A stretch of DNA of 64,000 nt. Origin: Laburnicola sp. R22_1. Lineage: Eukaryota > Ascomycota > Dothideomycetes > Pleosporales > Didymosphaeriaceae. The notes under the pieces were generated by a model. The model made no database searches, was not told the DNA's origin, and saw nothing but the letters and a program-made list of their open reading frames with translations. The translations under genes and the position numbers were made by a program. Below, one piece after another: positions 55,835-64,000 of the stretch (positions are counted from its first letter, which is position 1; every line of letters begins with the position of its first letter). Where the stretch lies: the NCBI GenBank assembly GCA_014281115.1, contig JACONQ010000004.1, positions 4,092,001 through 4,156,000 of the forward strand, given 5' to 3'.

Positions 55835-58800
55835 CTACTGCCCAAACGGGAGCGTAGTCTGGCCCCGCTCCGGATCCGTCATCCGAATGATCTTCACGTC
55901 GTCCATGCTGTGCACCTTCTTGTTGTTCATGGACTGCGGCGTGATCAGGATATACTGCCGACCCACCGCTCTCCGCGCCGCTCCGATGATCAGCTCCATC
56001 GTTACCTCCCGGTTGACATTGTCCATAAAGACATCGAATTCGTCGAGGCATCGAATCGGCGAACCCATCGAATCCCACAGAGCCAGCAACAGACACACCG
56101 TCGAGAACGACTTCTCGCCCCCAGAGAGCGTCTTGGGCTGCCTTGTCGTTGCACCGCTTTCGTTCTTGTCCGGCTGGATTTCGATATCCATACGATTTTT
56201 GCTGTTGTCGATTTTGAGTTCGCCCTTGAATTGACGTTCGGACAGAAGGTATGGGAATATGATTCTTGCGCGCGCAGAGATCTCTCGACGAAAGAATATC
56301 CAGCGTGTTTTTCGGGTCGACAGAGCACGTGCGAGTGACTAGAGAACGGTTAGTGGCTTGCTAGCAATGCATTCGTTGCATACTTACTTCCTGCAACTCC
56401 TTGTTTTTTCGAAGTTCATCTTGTGCGTCGGACCACTTCTTCTTAGCCTCAAGCGCCTTATTTGAAAGCTCCAACTGTGACCCTCCAAGGTCCTTCTCTG
56501 TTTTTTCACGTTCCCTCTTCTTCGCCTCCGCTTTCTGAAGCAGACTCTCATAAGTTTCACCATCAGGGACGTCCACTCGATCGCAGATTGTCTGTGCCTC
56601 TTGAATACGGTCGTTAAGTTCCATCTGCAGTTCGTCGCGACGCCGCTGCCAACCCAGCCTGTTCTCCTCAGCCTGCTCCACTTCTTCCAGGGCCTTATTC
56701 TTGCTACGTAATGCCCGTTCTCGCTCCCGTGTGAGCCTGTGGACTTCAGCGTTACATTTCTCGAGCTTGGCTTCCATGGCCCCGACCATTCCTTGCGCAT
56801 CTTCGAGTTCTGTCTTTAGGATTGCAGCAGCTGCGTTGGCTTGATCGAGTTGGGTTTTCAGGTCCTGATACTGCTCGTTATCCAGGCGCAACCGTTGTTC
56901 GAAGTCTACTAGTTCTTTCTCGAGCTGTTCAATCTGCGCATTATCCGGCGTTGCCAAGCTCACTTCTTCTTCTAACCTGTCCATGTCTTGACGAGCAACA
57001 TCCATTTGATGCTTAAGACGTTTTTTGGCAGTGTTGTGGTCTCGCAGTTTCCTCTCATAAGCATCCAGCTGCTCTTGGGCACCGTTGACTGCCGCTTCAA
57101 GGCTGCCTATCTCTCGTTGGATGGCTGCAAGTTTTTCCTTCTCGTCCTGAATCTGGGGCCCTTTATCTACCTGCATACGAGGCAAGCCTCTCCACTCACG
57201 GAGCGGACTAAGATTGGCGCCCCCGGACTCGTTGAGCATGAAGGTATGTCCCAACCTGTGGTTGGTGTCATTTTTGCAAAGACAAATTTTTACGTTTTTG
57301 CGTAGGGCGCCACCCTTATACGCGAAATCTGAAGCTTCTGTCCGTCTCGCGATGAGCACCACTTGCTCGATGTTATGGTTGATGATTAGTTGGTTTCGTA
57401 CCAAGTCATTGCTGATCTGTAGCACAAGTTATAAGTGTTTCCTGCCGAGGTTCATTAGGTGAGACATACATTCAAAACTCTCATCCATGTCAGCAGCTTT
57501 TTGTCTGGCTCATTAGCAGACGTGTCGATCCGATTCTTCGGGCATATGTAAACATTTCCGTTGCTAAACCGGTCAGTGCTGATCACTTCGCATTGCAGGA
57601 CCCCACTTACAGGTTGCATCTCTTCATTATCGCAGATAGGAGAGTCTGGTCAACTTTGCTCGTCACAACAAAACCATTCAGTGTCGCGCCAGAAGCTGTC
57701 TCCAATATTGATGTCCACTCCGGTTTCTTCAACGCTACAAATCGGCCTATGGGTCCTACGGGCCGTTCTCGAAACCTAGATTCTGCTTCAATCGCCCGCA
57801 TCACTTTTTCCAGGGCCGCGGGATTTGGGTAAGGTTCGACCCAATTACGCTGGCCCGCCTCTAGGCTGCTAATATTCTTTTTTGAAAGCGAAAGCTCGGT
57901 CTGCTTCTCTTTCAAAATATCTGATGACTGGGTCTTTCGATCTTTGGCTTCCTGACATTCCTTCCTCAGAGCAGGTAGTTTCTGATCGTGAGTTTCCCAA
58001 GCTGCTTTGCGATCCTCGTACACGCGTTTCGCTTGGTCGAGCTCGTCAAGTTTCTGCGCGTAGAAACCATCGTCGGCCTGTGCTTGCCGGGCTTGATGCT
58101 CTTCCATCTGAGACTGGGTATTTTTCATAGACCGCTGGGTGCTGTTGATCACACCCAGAATCTGACGTTCATTCCCCTTGCAATCCAGAACTTTCCTTTT
58201 GACATCGTTCCACTTGATTGTGACCTCTTTGACTTCATCTCGTGCAGGTTCCAGGTGGGCTTGGCATTCCTCTACTTTCGCGGTTGCATTGTTCAAGGCT
58301 TCATCAGCGGCCGCATACTTTGCTGACTCCTCATCGGCCTTCTTTTTTCGGTCGTCAATGATTTCGGATGTTCTTTCAATCTCCTCGTCCGCCTCAGCCA
58401 GTTCCCCTTCATCAGCTACAACCTGCGCCCATGCCGCTTGGTGTCCGATTGCGTGCTCCTCAGTACGTAGCTTTTCCAGTCGTTGGGAAGACACTGCCTT
58501 TTTATGAGCTTCCTTATACTTGTTTTCAAGGATGACAGCATCGCTTTTCATTGTTTCGCATTTCTCTCCCATTTCGTCAAGCATTTGCGCTATTTGAGCA
58601 TAATCTCCATCAAGTTGCTCCAGTTGAGTGCCTTTGAGAAAGAACTTGTATTTGTCTTTGGAGTTGGAGTCGTTCAGAAATTGACGAGCCATGTCTTGGG
58701 TTAGGACATTCATAGGATTGTCAATCTGCAAGCCAAACCAATCGATAATGTTCTCTAATTCTGCCTTCTTGGTCGACACAATTCTGCCGTTTCGGTCCTT

Positions 58801-59496
58801 CAGCTTGTACCCTGAGGTACCGGACCTCGTGAAGTGTCGCTCAACAACGACAGAGTCCCCGTACTGCTCGGGTCTGTACGCTCCAGAGCCCTTGTTTTTT
58901 ATTCTTACGGAGAGCACGGACGAATCTCGGCCTTCCTTGATGAAGCTTTTGAGGCTCTGGCCGCGGTTGGTGGCGGTCGCTTTGCCACCCAGACACAGGG
59001 TAAGAGCCGTGAGGACCGCACTCTTCCCGCTTCCGTTGTGGCCGATGATGAAGTTGATCAATGGGCCCAACGGAACCGTGAGCTGTTCATGGCACATGAA
59101 GCTGGTGCATCGTATCTCTTCGATAATCCCACACTCTGCAGCCATGTTTTCCTTGTGCTCCCTGGCCCTGAGGCTCGCTATGACAGTTTGTGAGGCTCGC
59201 ACATACGCAGCTTCTTCCGCTTCCTGCTCTTTGGCTTCTTCCTGCTCAGCGGTGGTGGCGGGGCGCCCATCGTCTGCGGAATGGACAGAAGCGATCTCTG
59301 TAGCATAGCTGCGTTTGCTCGGTTCGACGCCGGCTTCGACGGAGTGGCGTGCTCTTTTGCTCTACATATAATCAGTCATCTGTCGTAGGTGATAGTAGAA
59401 GCGACTTACGCGACTTGAGCCCGCGATGCCGTCGAGTGACGCCAGGTGATGCTCGCTAAGCTCGTGCGGGCGCTTCGCTGGCAGCACCCGCGCCAT
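55835..59496 (-). CDS. smc6: SMC6, ATPase subunit of the Smc5-Smc6 complex
   Basis: Exons 59496-59410, 59361-57611, 57563-57470, 57416-56388 and 56338-55835 encode 1154 aa, normal for the family. Smc5/6 is a nuclear cohesin/condensin relative for DNA repair, replication-fork stability and rDNA/sister resolution. The basic N-terminus has a KR-rich NLS-like stretch (KRARHS). Walker A is GHNGSGKS at 136-143. The first coiled coil (about 300-560) leads to a hinge region (about 570-700: VGPIGRFVALKKPEW...FVVTS). A second coiled coil runs to about 985. The C-terminal head has FFRREISARARIIFPYLLSERQF, the LSGGEKS signature at 1058-1064, and Walker B CLDEFDVFMD at 1084-1093. Introns are 47-53 nt. Start 59496 is the first ATG in frame. 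Confidence 0.95.
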
Positions 59497-60649
59497 CCCT
59501 TCCGGTGTACTGTGTGGTGGGTGAGTCGTGGAGGTTTGCGCTGTGGTGGACTTATCGCAGGTGGTCAAGGTGGTTTCGTGACGCGTTGCGCTAGCACGCG
59601 CACTAAATTTGGGGAGACCCCTACCTAGGTACCTAACGTACTGGGCCTTATCTTTTGAAGCTCAACCCTTTGTCTATGGGCTATAAGAGAGTGAAAGCAC
59701 GTTACCAAGTCCTAACTATTAACATTCATACAGTAAAAGGCTGGCTAGCAGTCAAACACAGATAGTCTTGGTGCCGATGACAGTCACGTGCTAACGCGTT
59801 TCCCTATGTCCGAGATCCCGAGCCCAGCGGAACTCATGAATGCGGCATCTGGAGCTGGCCACGATTCTACGTGTAGGGTTTAGCTCTTCGATGTAATCAG
59901 TCAGGGATACGCAGACATCTTGCAGTTAGAGTTGCGGTACCATGGGGTAGCACAGTCAGTCAATGCACCCATTTGGACATGATCGCAGACCGTAGCCATC
60001 GAGACCGGTGGCCAATTGTACCTCCCTCAAGATATGCAATAATACCCAGGCCAACCGCTCCGCAACTCACCACCAAACAAGTACTGCATAGGATCACGAC
60101 CAAACAAACCGTCCACCACGCAAGACGCGCGAAAGACAAAACCTCACATTCATATGTCGCACCTTTCCCCCACGCAACGCCATACCCACCCAAAGGCAGG
60201 CACACGAAGCGCACCCCTCGCCGAAACCATCCTCGCAACGCCGCAGCGCGCTCCAGTAATAGCACAGAGTAAAAGAGAACAAGGCGCACGGCAACCCACA
60301 GCTATCCAGACGACGCCCACCTTTCCGACCTTTCGGTGTACTGAGTTGGACCCGCCGGCGACTGGGTGAAGCCTGTTCAATCTATCGCGAGGCTATACTG
60401 AGCAGCAGGAATGAGTCTTTTCGCTGAGCTCCACCTTAGGCCGCGAATGTTTATATGTGTTGGCATATTGGGAAACGGAAAGGGTAGGCGGAGTTCCAAT
60501 AGATGGAGGACGAAACCGCCAAGACGGTTGATGAAAGAAAGTCTTCATATCTCACACGCACGGCGAAATCTGACAGGATCGTCTGTCTTGTCGCCTCTGT
60601 AACTGTTACATTAATTGCATTATCGGTCAGTATAAGTCATTCATCTCCT
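59497..60649. other. Intergenic region
   Basis: 1.15 kb between the SMC6 start and the NUP37 stop, both on the minus strand. A minus-strand frame at 59960-60289 could encode a hydrophobic ~109-residue protein but has no homologous motif I recognise; left unannotated. Confidence 0.5.
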
Positions 60650-62672
60650 TCAGGAAGTCGAAGAAGCAAACAAGACTTTTCGGGGGTTGCCCAGGGTCAA
60701 GGTACCGTGCTCTCCCATGCTGTCCAACACTCTGTCCATCCCGCCCAGGTCAAGCTCACCACGAGCCAAAAGGGCTTGATCGGTTCGTCTAGTACTTTCT
60801 TCCTCCGCCTGCTCTCTCGCAGAGTTTGAGGTAACATGTCGATCGGCTGCTTGGTTGGTTGATGCTACGATGATCAATCGATGCTCGGCCGAAAGTAGCA
60901 CGCCTCTTGGTACAGCCAAACGTGCCTCCCTCGCAGTGGTATCAAACTGGCTGACAGCAGTGATAGATTCACCCAACAAGTGGACGTCTTGTATCTGCGC
61001 AAAGCCAGGTGCGGGTAGCGAGCTCCCATTACTACTGGAAGCAATCCGAGCCCGGTATTTGGCGAGGTCAGGAAGTCGATAGACTTCTTTTCCATACCAT
61101 ATGACGATCGAGTCTTCTGCGGCCGCTCCATTCGAAGACGGCAGGGAAGCAACTGAGACGCCGCCCCGGACGGGGACGGGTATCGAGCTGGATGAGCTAC
61201 CTTGAAACAATGTTTCCTCTTTCCGTCGGCGTGTATTGGGCGTCATGGGCACAAGTGAACTTCGACCACTGCGTTTCGGACTGGATGCACCGCTGGTAGT
61301 TTTGTCGACGTCAGACGTGCCGACGAAGTTTCGCAAAGCGAATCCAGAGGGATCTGTAGGCTGACTTTGGCCAATGCGTTCCACGTCCCATATTCCCCAT
61401 TCCCCGTTGGCAAGTAGGGCGAGGATGCTGTGACCATCGGAGGTCCAAGCAGCGTCAAGGATGGGCTTACGCGAAGCAAGAATCGGTGGAGACATTGTAC
61501 TGGATTTCGCGTGTTCAAACCTGGTTCTGAACAAAGCAACAAATGCACCAGTAGTGGAGTTGCCCAAAGAGCGTTTACGCGGTGCAAACGGGTCGTAGAT
61601 GCGTGCGGCACCAGCTGAATCCGTAATCAACAATTGGGAATGCCGTCGTTTTGGATATTGCGCAGTGTTGAATGCAACCTTTGAGGCCGGCTTCTGTAGG
61701 GTAAGCGTTTGATATGCTGAAATCGGGTTTGTAGCCTTGACCGATGTCTCGGTGAGGTTAAAGCGCCAGATTTTCAACAGCCCGCCCAACTCGCTTGAGT
61801 GCGATGCCACAAGCAAGTCGAATTCATGTGCATCCTTTCCGGTTGCCGAGCGCGACCGGTCTAGTCTTTTACGGGGGCTTCGTCTACCAGCGGCACTGTC
61901 TCCATCCCCATCGACTTCCATTTCGTCTTCCGATGGCTGCCCTGGACTAGGTTCAGCCCTTGAAGTCCACGTCACGCTCACACCAGTTGGGATTGTTTGG
62001 TGGCCGGCGTACGTGGGAATCTTGACAATCTCTTCCCCGTATGGGGACTTGATGTTTGCAGGTCGCTCCTTGGCTGCGTCCGGCGGCGGGTTCAATGGCA
62101 ATGTTATGATGCGGACAGTGTAGTCCGCGCAAGCCACCGCAAAGATCATCTTCTGTTTGAAGACGGGTGGCACCGTTTCGCTAGGTCGCAGCTCCGAGAC
62201 AACGGGCACTTGTGGTATGGCGATATGCAAGACTTCGGTATTCAGCGATAGCCGTAGCTGCTGAGCAATTGATGGGTAAGGATGGTCCGGATCCAGCTCT
62301 TCCTCCTCTTCCTCAAACTCGGCCTTGGGCGGCGGTTGCGAGGCAGCCTTTGCGGGCTCGTCGTCGTCCGAGTCTATGATCACGATGGCATTTTTGGTGC
62401 CATTGACCTTTGGCGGGGCCTTGGAGGGTGCCTGGGAGGGCAGAACAGACTTCTTGAGCGGACGGCCGCCTCTCCACAGAATACCGACTCCATTCTCGTG
62501 GCCGTACAGGATTATGGTCGACCCATTCGGCGCCTTGGCGGGGTATACCGTGCTGTCGTGCACGCGCTGAGGCAGTTCGTATCTGGTTGCGTCAATGGCA
62601 GGGCAGAAGGGAGGGCTGGCGTGCATACCTCAGCTGTGTCGACTTGCCCTTGGTCGAGACGATGGGCTGCAT
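60650..62672 (-). CDS. nup37: Nucleoporin NUP37 (WD40 type)
   Basis: Exons 62672-62629 (44 nt) and 62582-60650 encode 658 aa. It is a peripheral subunit of the Y-shaped Nup107-160 coat of the nuclear pore, a beta-propeller that binds Nup120/Nup160. The start MQPIVSTKGKSTQLRYELPQRVHDSTVYPAKAPNGSTIILYGHENGVGILWRGGRPLK is followed by VIIDSDDDEP and an acidic EEEEELDPDHPYPSIAQQLRL stretch, the layout of filamentous-fungal Nup37. WD-like blades include HEFDLLVASHSSELGGLLKIWRF, RHSQLLITDSAGAARIYDPF and PILDAAWTSDGHSILALLANGEWGIWDVE. The C-terminus is helical and Glu/Arg-rich. The 46-nt intron sits just after the first 15 codons. Divergent from APC1. Confidence 0.88.
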
Positions 62673-62962
62673 GTTTGCGCCGGAACTGCTGCTGAAGCGC
62701 CAGGGACAGAGTCGGGCGCTGGAGCTCTCGTCGTGTTTGCACTGCGGGCTGTGGCGGGTTGCGACGTGTAGATGAGCCTCGAGGGTGGGTGGTGGGTCAG
62801 GCAGAGTGATGGAGAGCTTGGAGGTGCTGCGGAGAAATTCGGGGGAGGCGCGTCCGTCGCCAACGCGTCGTCCCTCGCCTGCAATCGCGCCCCACCAACA
62901 GCCAACTGAACATCGAGCCGACACACACTCCCCATTCCCCATGCCGCCCAACAAGCCTCCGC
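62673..62962. promoter_or_regulatory. Bidirectional promoter of NUP37 and APC1
   Basis: Only 290 bp separate the two start codons, and transcription goes both ways. GC-rich, with no TATA box. Confidence 0.6.
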
Positions 62963-64000
62963 ATGGCCGCCCTACACTCGTTCGGGGTCCGCCGGCCCGC
63001 GGCGCTCCCCTACCTGGTCGCTGAGTCCATCCTGCCCGCGGACAGCACCGAGCACGACTACACCTGGGAGACGTACCACGAGGGCCCTGACGCGGCCGAA
63101 GACGAGGTGGTGACGACGGCACATCATGTGGTGTGGACCCACGGCGGCCTGGTGCGCAGAGTGTACAGCTTCGAGATCGAGAAGGAGCCCGTCGTCCAGG
63201 CCTTGCTCACCTGGTTCCCCACCGAACAGCCCGCCTCTGCGGCCTCGAGCGCCCCCGGAGCCAGCACGCGCACTGAGTCGACCTGGAGCCATCTCACCCA
63301 AGGCACGCAGCCGGCCACCGACCCCAATGCGCCCGCCGACCAGGCCTCGGAGCCAGCACGCGCACTGAGTCGACCTGGAGCCATCTCACCCAAGGCACGC
63401 GCACTGAGTCGACCTCGGGCGTTCCCTGCTGCGCGCGGCGTGGTGTTGCAGAGGAAGATTGCGCCCCCGCAGACTGTACCTCCCAGCCCGCTGATGCCCT
63501 CGGTCCCACCCAACTCCTTCCTTTCCAACCCACAGTCTTTCTTCTCGCAGAATCCTCCACAAAGCTTCAGCCAACCGTTTCGTCGTCAAGGCTCGTCGTT
63601 AGGGCCCTCGCGAGTGAGCCTGGGTCCGAAACATGCGCCCACGCCGTTGTTTTTGGACGAGCTGGCGAGGGGTTCTGCACCCCCGAATTCAGACGGCTTA
63701 CCAAGGCTCTATTCCTTCACGGATCCCCTCGCCGAACTGGGTCTGCTCGTTCATGTTGTTCCAGGCAACGAGAGGGGCGGCTTCCTGACTGCCAATGGCT
63801 CCGGTCATCGAAAGTTGGAGGCCATTGACAAAGCCGAAGAGATCATATACGTGTCGCCGCAGAATGAGGTGCTTTTCGATCGGAGCGGTAATGACAAACC
63901 CTTGCTCTTGGTGGTGACGGCAAATTATGAGACGAATGTATTTACCATCTGGTCTGCTGCTTATCTCGAACCTAAATCTATATCACATTCACGGAAACAT
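62963..64000 (+). CDS. apc1: APC1/BimE, anaphase-promoting complex subunit 1 (5' part, runs off the window)
   Basis: 346 codons are visible with no intron and no stop at the window end; full-length fungal APC1 is about 2000 aa. It is the largest scaffold of the APC/C ubiquitin ligase, in the nucleus. Start MAALHSFGVRRPAALPYLVAESILPAD matches the BimE N-terminus. Then come VVWTHGGLVRRVYSFEIEKEPVVQALLTWF, GVVLQRKI, PPNSFLSNP, RLYSFTDPLAELGLLV, EEIIYVSPQNEVLF and LLVVTANYETNVFTIWSAAYLEP. Between QALLTWF and AARGVVLQRK, family members have a hydrophobic block (vvfLk...ahvyFlsG...LPFev). Here it is missing, replaced by sequence built from a 51-bp direct repeat. The frame stays open across the join. 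Confidence 0.88.
   Translation, partial: MAALHSFGVRRPAALPYLVAESILPADSTEHDYTWETYHEGPDAAEDEVVTTAHHVVWTHGGLVRRVYSFEIEKEPVVQALLTWFPTEQPASAASSAPGASTRTESTWSHLTQGTQPATDPNAPADQASEPARALSRPGAISPKARALSRPRAFPAARGVVLQRKIAPPQTVPPSPLMPSVPPNSFLSNPQSFFSQNPPQSFSQPFRRQGSSLGPSRVSLGPKHAPTPLFLDELARGSAPPNSDGLPRLYSFTDPLAELGLLVHVVPGNERGGFLTANGSGHRKLEAIDKAEEIIYVSPQNEVLFDRSGNDKPLLLVVTANYETNVFTIWSAAYLEPKSISHSRKH
63258..63415 (+). repeat. Direct repeat inside APC1
   Basis: A 51-bp unit beginning GAGCCAGCACGCGCACTGAG is present at 63258-63308 and again, identically, at 63350-63400. A third partial copy (GCGCACTGAGTCGACCT) is at about 63399-63415. The copies are 92 bp apart, so they are read in different frames. Confidence 0.93.

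Noticed and set aside
59960..60289. Small hydrophobic minus-strand protein
   Set aside because: Overlapping frames on both strands are equally open; no motif, promoter or intron evidence.
1..64000. CRISPR array, operons, bacterial RBS
   Set aside because: This is a eukaryotic intron-bearing sequence; the repeats seen are minisatellites, tandem duplications and transposon ends.

Overview
This is nuclear DNA of a filamentous ascomycete (Pezizomycotina; a Dothideomycete is my guess, not shown). The evidence is many short spliceosomal introns (44-108 nt, mostly 45-66) with GTRNGY donors and CTRAY branch sites, a dispersed single 5S rRNA gene, a Zn2Cys6 regulator, an AA9 LPMO, a pectin lyase, a Clr5/ankyrin gene, and repeats mutated by RIP-type C-to-T changes. 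All exon joins were made by hand from splice sites, reading frame and family resemblance.

Layout. (1) 1-15 kb is ordinary gene space: an unusual tRNA-Ser(CGA), tubulin cofactor C, a Rossmann-fold NAD(P)-binding protein, complex I subunit NDUFA11, a UBP2-like deubiquitinase divergent from it, and an Slm1-like BAR/PH protein. (2) 15-20 kb holds a 5S rRNA gene and a complete hAT transposon with a perfect 8-bp target duplication. (3) 20-30 kb is accessory: a secreted pectin lyase and a secreted AA9 LPMO, a DHA1 drug-type MFS transporter, the NAD-biosynthesis enzyme quinolinate phosphoribosyltransferase, and a three-copy 138-bp tandem repeat. (4) 30.2-37.3 kb is the most striking structure. Two 2,753-bp arms form a giant inverted repeat, each carrying a decayed Clr5-ankyrin gene, around a 1.18-kb unique spacer with an intact two-exon C2H2 zinc-finger gene. 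The arms differ by RIP-type transitions, are bounded by TA, and sit inside an older diverged inverted shell. (5) 37.5-48 kb holds an ACS-family MFS transporter, a Tsr4/PDCD2-like ribosome factor, a complete Tc1/mariner element (TA target, 45-bp perfect TIRs, DD34E), a frameshifted AnmK-like sugar kinase with a degenerate active-site motif, and a six-exon Zn2Cys6 regulator. (6) 49-51 kb holds a RIP-inactivated pogo/Fot1-type element. (7) 52-64 kb is again conserved: an F-box protein, SMC6, NUP37, and the 5' part of APC1 running off the window and divergent from NUP37.

Functionally, the conserved blocks encode chromosome and cell-cycle machinery (SMC6, APC1, NUP37), tubulin folding, respiration, ubiquitin editing and TORC2/plasma-membrane signalling. 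The middle of the window is an accessory block of plant-wall enzymes, transporters and mobile DNA. Intact single-copy-looking transposons next to RIP-damaged repeats suggest recent arrivals in a genome where RIP operates or once operated.
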